NCBI RefSeq assembly: GCF_000308715.1
Contig: NZ_BAGH01000391.1
Location: 1-39,803 of the forward strand
DNA: 39,803 bases
Source: Nocardia tenerifensis NBRC 101015
GTDB lineage: Bacteria; Actinomycetota; Actinomycetes; Mycobacteriales; Mycobacteriaceae
Direction: 5' to 3'
In this document: positions 25,804 to 33,598 of the stretch, in pieces
Numbering within the stretch: position 1 is the stretch's first letter
How the letters are laid out: each line of letters starts with the position of its first letter
Translations under genes and position numbers: made by a program
Notes under the pieces: generated by a model
Told to the model about the DNA's origin: nothing
Seen by the model: only the letters and a program-made list of their open reading frames with translations
Databases searched by the model: none

Positions 25804-25838
25804 GTCGCCCACTTTCGCACAGCGGCGGCATCCAGGGT

Positions 25839-26246
25839 TCAGTACGACTGGAGTTCGATGAGGGTGCCGTCCGGATCGCGCAGGTGGGCGGTGCGAAGGT
25901 TGGGGCCCCACGCGTGGCGGTCGGTGGGCGCCGCGACCACGGTTGCGCCGTGCCGGACGCACAGTTCGAGTCCGGTGTCCACATTGTCGACGCGGCAGAC
26001 GAACATGACCGAGTCCTGCGCGGGGCCGGCGTGCGGCGGGAGCGCGGCGGTCCCGACGACCTCGGCCATGGCGGCGCGGTCGAACAGGATGAGCACGGCC
26101 TGCTCATCGACGTCCCAGTTGGCGTATGGACCCGCGGGCGTGCCCTTGATCAGCTCGGCGCCGATCAGCTCGGGCAGTACGGCGGCGTAGAAGGCGAAGC
26201 ATTCCGCGAAGCGGCTGACGAGCAGTCGCGGGTGTAGGGCGTCCAC
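25839..26246 (-). CDS. VOC (glyoxalase/bleomycin-resistance) family protein
   Basis: This is a 135-residue protein with the two beta-alpha-beta-beta-beta units of the vicinal oxygen chelate fold: LLVSRFAECFAFYAAVLPEL at the N terminus, and a second unit ending HLRDPDGTLIELQSY, the family's terminal Glu signature. Members can be enzymes or antibiotic-binding proteins; which applies here is unknown. An ATG at 26258 is in frame, but the GTG at 26246 is preferred because GGAGG lies 6 nt before it. It is divergent from a MarR gene across a palindrome that contains both -10 elements. Confidence 0.8.
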   Translation of the reverse strand: MDALHPRLLVSRFAECFAFYAAVLPELIGAELIKGTPAGPYANWDVDEQAVLILFDRAAMAEVVGTAALPPHAGPAQDSVMFVCRVDNVDTGLELCVRHGATVVAAPTDRHAWGPNLRTAHLRDPDGTLIELQSY

Positions 26247-26271
26247 AGGGTCCTCCATTTAGTAGGTGTAC

Positions 26272-26301
26272 CCCTATCGTAGGTCGTGACCTACAATAGG
26301 G
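26272..26301. promoter_or_regulatory. 30-bp palindromic operator with two opposed -10 elements
   Basis: CCCTAT, one base, GTAGGTC, GT, GACCTAC, one base, ATAGGG: 13 of 15 base pairs are symmetric. The right arm contains TACAAT (26292-26297), 6 nt before the marR ATG at 26304, and the left arm contains TACGAT on the minus strand (26281-26276), the likely -10 of the VOC-TPR transcript. One bound dimer would therefore silence both promoters. A second partial TAGG/CCTA dyad lies just to the left, at about 26263-26276. Confidence 0.8.
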
Positions 26302-26303
26302 CC

Positions 26304-26768
26304 ATGGACGCCGGAGGGGATCTGCCGCCGACCCTGCTCGGGTTGGATATCTACCTGCTGTCGCGAGTCGGCAAGGCGGCCCGCGGCCGGTTCTCGGACC
26401 GGTTGTCGGCCAACGGACTTCGCCTGTGGCACATGGCGATACTCGCCGCGCTCGCCGACTTCGGCCCGCACGCGCAGCGTGACCTGGCCGAGCGGCTCGC
26501 CATCCACCCCAGCGATGTCGCCAAGGTCGTCGACGAACTCGACGCCGCCGGGCAGGTGGAGCGCGCGCGGGACACCGCCGATCGACGCCGGATGACCGTC
26601 CGGATCACCCGCACCGGCCGCACGGCGCTGGCCGCGCTGAACAAGGAGGCGGAGCGGGTCGGTGACGAGATTCTGGCACCGCTGAGCCGGCCGGAGCGCG
26701 CCCAGCTATCGGACCTGATGCGTCGCGTGTTCGACCACGTGCACCCAGCCACGGCGGACGACTCGTAG
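26304..26768 (+). CDS. MarR-family regulator, divergent from VOC-TPR genes
   Basis: This is a 154-residue winged-helix regulator: LWHMAILAALADFG, then HAQRDLAERLAIHPSDVAKVVDELDAAG and a wing ARDTADRRRMTVRITRTG. The ATG at 26304 is chosen over 26286 because TACAAT ends 6 nt before it, so it is probably leaderless. The palindrome at 26272-26301 is its most likely binding site. It is convergent with a second MFS gene 19 bp downstream. Confidence 0.9.
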   Translation: MDAGGDLPPTLLGLDIYLLSRVGKAARGRFSDRLSANGLRLWHMAILAALADFGPHAQRDLAERLAIHPSDVAKVVDELDAAGQVERARDTADRRRMTVRITRTGRTALAALNKEAERVGDEILAPLSRPERAQLSDLMRRVFDHVHPATADDS

Positions 26769-26787
26769 ACGCAGCCGCCGAAGCCGC

Positions 26788-28326
26788 CTAATGCGAGCCG
26801 GTCACCCGGAACCCCTTGGGCACCAACCAGACCGCGACCACGGCCACCGACGCCACGATGGCCGCCGAGATATAGGAGGTCGTGGTGAGCGCCGCGTCGA
26901 AGGCGTGCCGGGCGGCGGCGAGCACCTGCTCGCGGCCCGCAGTGTCCAGCCTGCCCGCCACCTCCACCGCGCCGCCGATGGACTCCCTTGCCTCGTCCAG
27001 GTTTTCGCCGCGCAGCGGCAGGCCGGCCATAGTGTCGGTGAAGACGCGACCGTGGATGCTGCCGAGCAGCGCGACGCCGAGGCCGATGCCGAGCTCGTAG
27101 TTCGTCTCCGAGACCGCGCCCGCCTGCCCGGCCCGTTCGGGCGGTACCGCGGACACCAGCACAGCGGCGGCGGCGGTGATGGCCAGACCGTCGCCGAGGC
27201 CGAACGACGCCAGCACCACGGCGACCACGGGGTAGGTGGTCGGCTCGGGACTCAGCGCCAGCCCGAGGAAGCCGACGGCCAGCGCGCCGAGTCCGACGGC
27301 GAGCACCGCGCGAACCCCTATGTGCTGCATCAGCCACGGCGTCGCCAGCGACGAGACCAGCAGCGTCAACGCCGACGGCAGCATGCGCAGCCCGGCCTCG
27401 GACGGCGAGTAGCCGTGCACGTATTGCAGCCACAGCGAGACCAGGAACAGGCCCGCGCCGATCGCGAGCATGGCGAGCAGCGTGGCGAGCGCGGCGGCGG
27501 CGAAGGCGCCGTTGCGGAACAGTCGCACGTCGAGCAGCGGATCGTCGGCGGCGAGCTGACGCCGGGCGAACCAGGCCAGCAGCAGCACGCCGAGCCCGAG
27601 GATGACCCAGTCCACCGCCGTCGGCGTGCCCTTGGCGACATGCTTGATGCCCCAGGCCAATCCGACGATGCCCGCGATGGACAGCACGGCGGCCGGCCAG
27701 TCGAGCGAACCTGATTGCGGCGCACGGTATTCCGGCAGCAGCCAGGCGCCGACCGCCACGGTGAGCAGCACGACCGGCACGTTCAACCAGAACGCCGAGG
27801 CCCAGCCGAGGTGCTCGACCACCACCCCGCCCACGATCGGGCCGATCGTCGCGCCCGCGCCGGCCACCGCCGCCCAGATGCCGATCGCGAGGGTGCGCTC
27901 CCGCGCGTCGGTGAAGATGTTCCGGATCAGCGACAGGGTCGAGGGCATGACCATCGCGCCGCCGACGGCGAGCAGCACCCGCCCGGCGATCAACTGCCAC
28001 GCGCTCTGCGACGTCGCCGCCACCACCGAGGCCACGCCGAAGAGCACGAAGCCCGAGAGGAACAGCAGCTTCCGGCCGACCCGGTCGCCGACCGCACCCG
28101 TGGTGATGAGCAGCCCGCCGAGGACAAGGCCGTAGACGTCGATGATCCACAGCTGTTCGAGCTGCCCCACCCGCAGATCCGCGATCAGCGACGGCAGCGC
28201 GACGTTCAGGATGGTGGCGTCCATCGCGACCAGCAGCAGGCTGGCGCACAGCACGGCGAGCATCACCCACCGCACCGAACCCACCGCAGGCCCGCCGTCG
28301 ACCGGCTCGGGCACGCTCGCAGCCAT
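26788..28326 (-). CDS. MFS exporter, DHA2 (EmrB/QacA) family
   Basis: This is a drug/proton antiporter of about 512 residues. Helix 1 has the DHA2 hallmark LVAMDATILNVALPSLIADL, followed by DVYGLVLGGLLITTGAVGDRVGRK (motif A). The motif C region AGATIGPIVGG lies in helix 5. About 14 hydrophobic helices are visible, the last followed by a short cytoplasmic tail. The ATG at 28326 has GGAGG 4 nt upstream; the in-frame start at 28380 lacks one. It lies 77 bp downstream of a TetR gene in the same orientation, so TetR and exporter may form one transcript. Confidence 0.9.
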   Translation of the reverse strand: MAASVPEPVDGGPAVGSVRWVMLAVLCASLLLVAMDATILNVALPSLIADLRVGQLEQLWIIDVYGLVLGGLLITTGAVGDRVGRKLLFLSGFVLFGVASVVAATSQSAWQLIAGRVLLAVGGAMVMPSTLSLIRNIFTDARERTLAIGIWAAVAGAGATIGPIVGGVVVEHLGWASAFWLNVPVVLLTVAVGAWLLPEYRAPQSGSLDWPAAVLSIAGIVGLAWGIKHVAKGTPTAVDWVILGLGVLLLAWFARRQLAADDPLLDVRLFRNGAFAAAALATLLAMLAIGAGLFLVSLWLQYVHGYSPSEAGLRMLPSALTLLVSSLATPWLMQHIGVRAVLAVGLGALAVGFLGLALSPEPTTYPVVAVVLASFGLGDGLAITAAAAVLVSAVPPERAGQAGAVSETNYELGIGLGVALLGSIHGRVFTDTMAGLPLRGENLDEARESIGGAVEVAGRLDTAGREQVLAAARHAFDAALTTTSYISAAIVASVAVVAVWLVPKGFRVTGSH

Positions 28327-28403
28327 ACCGCCTCCTCGCTCGCCCCGACCCAGCATCCACCGCACTCCAGCAAACACCAAGTAACCGCGCCGCGAAGTCC
28401 GGC

Positions 28404-28961
28404 TCAGCGAATGACCTGATCGATCAGCAGCCGGGCGGCGCGGTCGGTGCGCTCGACGTCGCCGGTGATGAGGCGATCCTGGAGAACCCCGCGCAGGCCC
28501 GAAACAAGCAGTGTCGCAGCCAGTTCCGGTTCGTCGATGGACGGCAGGCCGCGCAGGCCGTCGGCGAGCGACGCGACGAAGGTGGCGATGGCCGCCCTGG
28601 CGTACTCGGCGTACGGGCTGTGCGCGGCACAGGAGGCGCCGAGCACCTGCAGCATCACCCGGACACTGGTCCTACCCTCGCCGGAGGCGTTGGCCCGCCA
28701 GAAGTCCCACAGGTGCGCGCGCAGCTCGGCGGCGTCGGCGACCTCGGAGAACAGGGCGGCGAGGTCGGGGCGCTGGGTGGTGAGCGCCTGGACCAGCAGC
28801 TCCTCCTTGGTGGTGAAGTAGTAGATCAGCATGCGCGAGCTGGTGCCGAGCTCGGCGGCGAGCGGGCGCAGGGACAGGTCGGCGAGGCCGTGGTCGGCGA
28901 TGTAGCGCACGACGGCGGCCAGCAGTTCGGCGCGTTTCGCGTGGTCGAGGGGGCGAGCCAT
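28404..28961 (-). CDS. TetR-family regulator between MFS and ketoacyl-synthase genes
   Basis: This is a 185-residue regulator with the HTH region LLAAVVRYIADHGLADLSLR, then PLAAELGTSSRMLIYYFTTK (about residues 12-55). The C-terminal domain is of the TetR ligand-binding type. The ATG at 28961 is preferred to 28994 because TACAGT lies 6 nt before it. It is followed by an exporter on the same strand and diverges from the ketoacyl-synthase gene, so it may control either or both. Confidence 0.87.
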   Translation of the reverse strand: MARPLDHAKRAELLAAVVRYIADHGLADLSLRPLAAELGTSSRMLIYYFTTKEELLVQALTTQRPDLAALFSEVADAAELRAHLWDFWRANASGEGRTSVRVMLQVLGASCAAHSPYAEYARAAIATFVASLADGLRGLPSIDEPELAATLLVSGLRGVLQDRLITGDVERTDRAARLLIDQVIR

Positions 28962-28965
28962 GAGT

Positions 28966-29009
28966 TGACTGTAGCGGTTGGTACAGGTATTCATGTCACC
29001 GTGACTGTA
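28966..29009. promoter_or_regulatory. Direct repeats in the tetR / ketoacyl-synthase intergenic region
   Basis: TGACTGTA occurs at 28966-28973 and again at 29002-29009, 36 bp apart, in similar contexts (TGACTGTAGCGG and TGACTGTAACAA). The first copy overlaps the tetR -10 (TACAGT on the minus strand, 28973-28968). The second overlaps the start of the synthase gene. These could be regulator half-sites; no long palindrome is present. Confidence 0.35.
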
Positions 29010-30245
29010 ACAATCGCTTCAGAAACTCGGCCCTCGGTCGTCGTCACCGGGTACGCGGCCACCACGTCGCTGGGCGAGGACATGGATACGACCTGGTCGG
29101 AGCTGCTGCTCGGGCACAGCGGCATCGGCGTGCTCGCCGAGGACTTCGTCGCCGAGTACGACCTGCCGGTCCGCATCGGCGGCAAGCTGAAGTCGCCGCC
29201 GGGCGAGCGATTGACGAGGATCGAACGGCGGCGGCTGTCCTACGTCGAACAGCTGGCGCTGGTGCTCGGCCGTGAGGTCTGGCGCCGGGCGGGCGCGCCC
29301 GAGGTGGACGGCGAGCGGCTGGCGGTCGCCATCGGCACCGGGCTCGGCGGCGGCGACGCGCTGATCGACGCGGTCGACGCGATGCGGGCCGGCGGCTATC
29401 GGAAGGTATCGCCCATGTCGGTGCCGATGGTGATGCCGAACGGCCCGGCGGCCACCGTCGGGCTCGAAATCGGCGCCAAGGCAGGCATTTTCGCACCGGT
29501 CTCGGCCTGCTCGTCGGGCTCCGAGGCGATCGCGCAGGCCTGGCGGCTGATCAGCACCGGCGAGGCCGACGTGGTGGTGACCGGCGGCGTCGAGGGACAC
29601 ATCGACGCGGTGCCCATCGCGAGCTTCGCCATGATGCGGGCGATGAGCACCCGCAACGACGAACCGGAGCGGGCGTCGCGACCGTTCGATCGGGACCGGG
29701 ACGGTTTCGTCTTCGGCGAGGCGGGCGCGCTGCTCGTGCTCGAATCCGAGCGCCACGCGCGGGCCAGGGGCGCCGAGATCCACGGCCGCGTGCTCGGCGC
29801 GGGGATCACCTCCGACGCCTATCACATCGTCGCCTCGGAGCCGGCGGGCATCGGCGCGGCGCGAGCCATGCGCAAGGCGATAGCCAGTGCGGGACTTCAG
29901 GTCTCGGACATCCAGCACATCAACGCGCACGCGACCTCGACCTCGATCGGCGACGCGTCAGAGGCCAACGCGATCGCGGCCGTGGCGCCCGGCGCGTCGG
30001 TCTACGCGCCGAAATCCGCGCTGGGCCACTCGATCGGCGCGGTCGGCGCGCTCGAGTCGCTCATCACGATGCTGACGCTGCGTGACCAAATCGTCCCGCC
30101 CACACTGAATCTCGATAACCTCGATCCGGAGATCGAGCTGGACGTCGTCAGCGGGGCACCGCGCGCGCAGCGCATCGACTACGCCTTGAACAACTCCTTC
30201 GGCTTCGGCGGCCACAATGTGGCGCTGGCCTTCGGCCGAGCCTGA
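29001..30245 (+). CDS. KasA/KasB-like beta-ketoacyl-ACP synthase
   Basis: This FAS-II condensing enzyme is closely similar to mycobacterial KasA and KasB. The 414-residue product has the catalytic Cys170 (SACSSGSEAIAQAW), His310 (INAHATSTSIGD), Lys338 and His343 (APKSALGHSIGAVGA), in the KasA positions, plus RPFDRDRDGFVFGEAGALLV and the terminal NNSFGFGGHNVALAFGR. The GTG at 29001 gives MTVTIASETRPSVVVTGYA, the expected start. It is not in the usual fabD-acpM-kasA-kasB-accD6 cluster but stands divergent from a TetR gene, with a thioesterase-like gene 51 bp downstream. The pair may tailor a particular acyl chain; this is inference. Confidence 0.93.
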   Translation: MTVTIASETRPSVVVTGYAATTSLGEDMDTTWSELLLGHSGIGVLAEDFVAEYDLPVRIGGKLKSPPGERLTRIERRRLSYVEQLALVLGREVWRRAGAPEVDGERLAVAIGTGLGGGDALIDAVDAMRAGGYRKVSPMSVPMVMPNGPAATVGLEIGAKAGIFAPVSACSSGSEAIAQAWRLISTGEADVVVTGGVEGHIDAVPIASFAMMRAMSTRNDEPERASRPFDRDRDGFVFGEAGALLVLESERHARARGAEIHGRVLGAGITSDAYHIVASEPAGIGAARAMRKAIASAGLQVSDIQHINAHATSTSIGDASEANAIAAVAPGASVYAPKSALGHSIGAVGALESLITMLTLRDQIVPPTLNLDNLDPEIELDVVSGAPRAQRIDYALNNSFGFGGHNVALAFGRA

Positions 30246-30296
30246 ACACGCCACCCCCGATCATCCGCTCGATCGGCGGTCTGATTTCGTGACTAC

Positions 30297-31148
30297 ATGG
30301 GTGAAACATCGGGCACGCCAGGCAGCGACACCACCGGGCACGAGGCACCGGGCCCGGCGGCCTTCTACCTGCCCGACGCCGCGGACCCGCAGCGGTTCGT
30401 CTCGACCGAGCTCACCCGCGGCCCTTGGTCGCCCGACGCGCAGCACGCCGGCCCGCCCTCCGCGCTGCTCGGCCACGCGATCGAGCGCTGCGAACCGCGC
30501 GAGGGTTTCCAGGTGGGGCGCGTCGCCGTGGAGATTCTCGGCCCGGTACCGCTGGAGCCGTTGACCGTGCGGACCCGCGTCGCGCGGCCGGGCCGCAGCG
30601 TGGAGTTGATCGAGGCGACGCTGTCCACCGAGCGCGGCCCGGTCATGCGGGCCAACGCATGGCGCTTCAAGCGGGCCGACCCGGAACTCGCCCTCCCCGA
30701 GCACATTCTGCCGACCGGCGCCCGTCCGGGACCCGAGCACGCGCCGGGTGCGACGCCGTTCCCCTCGGAGCAGCCCGTCGGCTTCCACACGGGCATCGAA
30801 TACCGCTTCGTCACCGGCTCTTTCGTCGAGGAAGGCCCGGCGATCTGCTGGATCAGGCTCCGGTACCCGATCGTGGCGGGCACCGACCCGAGCCCGCTCG
30901 AGCGCGCGCTGGCCGCCGCGGACTCCGGCAACGGGGTCAGCTCGGTGCTCGACTGGTCGAGCTACCTATTCATCAACACCGACCTCACGGTCACCCTGCA
31001 CCGGCAGCCGGTCGGTGAGTGGGTCTGCCTGGACGCGACGACCTACCCGCAGCCGCACGGCATCGGGTTGGCCGAGTCCGTCCTGTTCGACGAGAAGGGC
31101 CCGCTGGGCCGCGGCACGCAGACCCTGTTCCTCGCTCCGCGTACCTAG
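30297..31148 (+). CDS. Thioesterase-like double-hotdog protein (acyl-CoA thioesterase II type)
   Basis: This 283-residue protein contains two hotdog folds, as in the thioesterase-like 4HBT_3 superfamily. The first covers about residues 30-125 (GPWSPDAQHAGPPSALLGHAIE and VAVEILGPVPLEPLTVRT) and the second about 160-280, ending in QPHGIGLAESVLFDEKGPLGRGTQTLF. Members hydrolyse acyl-CoA or acyl-ACP esters. The ATG at 30297 lacks a strong ribosome-binding site. It follows the ketoacyl synthase by 51 bp; a small dyad CCGATC/GATCGG lies in that gap. Its stop codon abuts that of the convergent VOC gene with no base between. Confidence 0.85.
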   Translation: MGETSGTPGSDTTGHEAPGPAAFYLPDAADPQRFVSTELTRGPWSPDAQHAGPPSALLGHAIERCEPREGFQVGRVAVEILGPVPLEPLTVRTRVARPGRSVELIEATLSTERGPVMRANAWRFKRADPELALPEHILPTGARPGPEHAPGATPFPSEQPVGFHTGIEYRFVTGSFVEEGPAICWIRLRYPIVAGTDPSPLERALAAADSGNGVSSVLDWSSYLFINTDLTVTLHRQPVGEWVCLDATTYPQPHGIGLAESVLFDEKGPLGRGTQTLFLAPRT

Positions 31149-31556
31149 TCAGGGGCGGCTGGAGATCTGCTGCACCGCCCAGCCGTTGCCGTCGGGGTCG
31201 CTGAAGAAGACGAAGCCGACATTGTCGAGCGGGTCGGGCACCTCGCGGCGGTTCTCGCCGAGCACCTGGACGTCGCTGACCTCGACGCCGCGGGAGACCA
31301 ACTCCGCGTGCGCCTTTTGGATATCCGGCACCACGAGCTGCAACCCCTGCAGCGAGCCCGGCGTCATCTTGGCGAACTCCGCCGAACCGATCACCACGGA
31401 GCAGCCGGAGCCGGGCGGGGTCAGCTGCACGATGCGCGACCCGTCCCCGATCACGACGTCGTGGTCGACGACGAATCCCAGCTTCCGCGAGTAGAAGTCC
31501 TCGGCTCGGTCGATATCGGAGACGGGGACCACGACGACCTCGAGTGTCCAGTGCAT
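31149..31556 (-). CDS. VOC / glyoxalase family protein
   Basis: This is a 135-residue vicinal oxygen chelate protein: the N terminus LEVVVVPVSDIDRAEDFYSRKLGF is typical of glyoxalase-like proteins, and the C terminus VGFVFFSDPDGNGWAVQQI has the family's second metal or ligand segment. Its exact substrate is unknown. The ATG at 31556 has AAAGGA 6 nt upstream. The stop abuts the thioesterase stop, and the gene is 57 bp downstream of a TetR gene on the same strand. Confidence 0.85.
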   Translation of the reverse strand: MHWTLEVVVVPVSDIDRAEDFYSRKLGFVVDHDVVIGDGSRIVQLTPPGSGCSVVIGSAEFAKMTPGSLQGLQLVVPDIQKAHAELVSRGVEVSDVQVLGENRREVPDPLDNVGFVFFSDPDGNGWAVQQISSRP

Positions 31557-31613
31557 AGTGCGTCCTTTCAGGCAGCTGTCCTTACCGGTGCAGACGATGC
31601 CACGCGGGCGAAC

Positions 31614-32261
31614 TCATCGCCGCCGTTCCCAGCGCCAGGCGAACTCGCCCGCCCGGGGCGGGGGGCCCGGCAGATCACCGTCCGCGGCCAGACCCGCCAC
31701 CAGCACGGCGAGCACGCGACGGCGCAACTGGGCGGTGCGCTTCGGATCGGGCATCGAGATGGCCGCGCACGATTCCAGGACCAAGGCCAGGTCCTCGGCC
31801 GTGACGCCGGGGCGCAGCCGGCCGGACGCGTGCGCGCGGCGCACGATCTCCTCGGTCGCCTCCCCCGAGTGCGTCACGTGGGGCAGGAAGGACTCGTCCG
31901 GGGTGAAGGTGCCCGCGAGGTGCACCGTCAACGAGTGCACATCAGCGTCCACGACCCGCTCGAGAAAGCCGACGAGTCCCCGCCAGCCGTCCGAATCCTC
32001 CAGTGCCGCATCGGCTTCCACGTTGTAGCGGCGCAGGCCCTCGTAGCAGAGGGTGCGTAGCAGCACCTCCTTGCTCGGATAGCGGCGATACAGCGCGCTG
32101 ATCCCCACCCCGGCCCGCTCGGCCACGGCGGCGATGGGGGCATTGGCGTCGGCCAGGAACACGGCGCGCGCGGCGTCCAGGATGAGTCCGTCGTTGCGGG
32201 CCGCCTGCGCCTTCCGGCCCGGTAAGGCCTTCCGAGCTGGGGCATCGGTGGATTTCGGCAT
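31614..32261 (-). CDS. TetR-family regulator, divergent from epoxide hydrolase
   Basis: This is a 215-residue regulator with an N-terminal basic arm (PARKALPGRKAQAARN), then the HTH region ILDAARAVFLADANAPIAAV, AERAGVGISALYRRYPSKEVLL. The C-terminal domain is of the type often annotated as sensing aromatic or lipophilic compounds, but the ligand is unknown. The ATG at 32261 is preceded by TATCCT with a 6-nt gap, so it is probably leaderless. The 87-bp spacer to the epoxide hydrolase carries a striking pair of palindromes, its probable operators. Confidence 0.9.
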   Translation of the reverse strand: MPKSTDAPARKALPGRKAQAARNDGLILDAARAVFLADANAPIAAVAERAGVGISALYRRYPSKEVLLRTLCYEGLRRYNVEADAALEDSDGWRGLVGFLERVVDADVHSLTVHLAGTFTPDESFLPHVTHSGEATEEIVRRAHASGRLRPGVTAEDLALVLESCAAISMPDPKRTAQLRRRVLAVLVAGLAADGDLPGPPPRAGEFAWRWERRR

Positions 32262-32278
32262 GAATTCAGGATAGCACT

Positions 32279-32334
32279 TGAAACGGAATGATCCGTTCTG
32301 CTACGGTTCAAACAGAACGAAGCATTCCGTTTCA
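32279..32334. promoter_or_regulatory. Nested inverted-repeat operators between tetR and the epoxide hydrolase
   Basis: Two 22-bp arms (32279-32300 and 32313-32334) are inverted copies of one another at 20 of 22 positions: TGAAACGGAATG, three bases, CGTTCTG. Each arm is itself palindromic: AACGGAATGATCCGTT (32282-32297, perfect 6-4-6) and AACGAAGCATTCCGTT (32316-32331, one mismatch). The 34-bp centre spacing is close to three helical turns. The 12-bp loop contains TACGGT (32302-32307), the likely -10 of the hydrolase gene. This fits two TetR dimers on one face of the DNA. Confidence 0.85.
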
Positions 32335-32348
32335 CAAGGAGCAATTGG

Positions 32349-33434
32349 ATGACCGCCATCACCCCCTTCCGCATCGACGTTCCCCAGGCCGACCTCGACG
32401 ATCTGCGCGCACGCCTGGAGCGCACCCGCTGGGCCGATCAGATCCCCGGCTCGGGCGATACCTACGGGGTGAGCGTCGACCGGGTCCGCCACCTGGTGGA
32501 CTACTGGCGCGACGGGTTCGACTGGCGCAAGGTCGAGGAGACGCTCAACGCCCACCCGCAGTTCACCACCGAGATCGACGGGCAGAACATCCACTTCCTG
32601 CACGTGAAGTCGCTGCGCGACAACGCTTTTCCGCTGATCCTCACCCACGGCTGGCCCGGCACCTTCGTAGAGTTCCTCGGCGTGATCGAGCCGCTCACCG
32701 CGGCCGGGTACGACCTGGTGATCCCGTCGGTGCCCGGCTACGGATTCTCCGGCACCACAACGGAATCCGGCTGGAACGACACCAGGATCGCCCGGGCCTG
32801 GGCGGAGCTGATGCGGCGGCTCGGGTACGACAAGTACGGCGCGGTCGGCAATGACGGCGGCGCGCAGATCTCGCCGGAGCTCGGCCGGGTCGACCCCGAG
32901 CACGTTGCGGCCGTACAGGTTTCGCAGATCTATTCGTTCCCGACGGGCGACCCCACCGAGCTGGCCGATCTCACCGAGGACGAGGCGCAGTCGCTCGCGA
33001 CGCTCGACTGGTTCGTCAAGAACAAGATGGGCTTCAACATTCTGCAGTCGCAGCAGCCGCAGACCCTGGCGCACGCGCTGATGGACTCGCCCGCCGGACT
33101 GGTCGGCTGGAACGGGCAGCTGCTCGGGCCCGACCTCGACGACGACTTCGTGCTGACCAATATCGCGATCCATTGGCTCACCGGCACAGCGGGTTCGGCG
33201 ATCCGGCACTACTTCGAGAAGGCGAAGAGCGAGCCGTCGACCGAGCCGATCACGGTCCCACTGTCACTGTCCGGGTCGAACGGCGACTTCCACGGCATCC
33301 GCCGCTTCGCCGAGCGTGATCACAGCAACATCGTCTCCTGGCGCACCCACGACGTGTACACGCACTACCTGCACCACGTCGCGCCCGAACTGATGTCCCG
33401 CGAGATCGGCGAGTTCTTCGCGCAGTACCGCTGA
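32349..33434 (+). CDS. Epoxide hydrolase (EHN domain plus alpha/beta hydrolase)
   Basis: This is a 361-residue microsomal-type epoxide hydrolase. The N-terminal EHN domain covers about residues 4-105. The hydrolase domain begins with the oxyanion motif HGWPG (100-104). The nucleophile Asp is in GNDGG (Asp169), where most family members read GGDWG. The catalytic His is probably His339 in THYLHHVAPEL, aligned by its distance from the conserved Pro. The enzyme adds water to an epoxide to give a diol; its substrate is unknown. The ATG at 32349 follows AAGGAG. It is divergent from its likely TetR repressor, and a hairpin follows its stop. Confidence 0.9.
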   Translation: MTAITPFRIDVPQADLDDLRARLERTRWADQIPGSGDTYGVSVDRVRHLVDYWRDGFDWRKVEETLNAHPQFTTEIDGQNIHFLHVKSLRDNAFPLILTHGWPGTFVEFLGVIEPLTAAGYDLVIPSVPGYGFSGTTTESGWNDTRIARAWAELMRRLGYDKYGAVGNDGGAQISPELGRVDPEHVAAVQVSQIYSFPTGDPTELADLTEDEAQSLATLDWFVKNKMGFNILQSQQPQTLAHALMDSPAGLVGWNGQLLGPDLDDDFVLTNIAIHWLTGTAGSAIRHYFEKAKSEPSTEPITVPLSLSGSNGDFHGIRRFAERDHSNIVSWRTHDVYTHYLHHVAPELMSREIGEFFAQYR

Positions 33435-33448
33435 GCGATCCGCCGGTT

Positions 33449-33479
33449 CGATGGCCCGCACGTCACGTGCGGGCCATCG
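33449..33479 (+). terminator. Hairpin terminator after the epoxide hydrolase gene
   Basis: A perfect 13-bp stem (CGATGGCCCGCAC / GTGCGGGCCATCG) encloses a 5-base loop, GTCAC, and begins 14 bp after the stop. No T run follows. The rest of the gap, to the next gene at 33599, holds its AAGGAG ribosome-binding site. Confidence 0.75.
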
Positions 33480-33598
33480 CCCGTTCAGCAAGACGATCAC
33501 TTATGTCATCGAGACTCGAGGCCATGGTTCGTCTCACTCTCCGCTGTTGTACTTGATTCACCAACGACACCACGGCTTTCAACCAAGGAGAGAACATC

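Noticed and set aside
33280..33434. Loss of the catalytic His in the epoxide hydrolase
   Set aside because: Counting back from the conserved Pro-Glu-Leu places His339 in the expected position, so the triad is probably intact.
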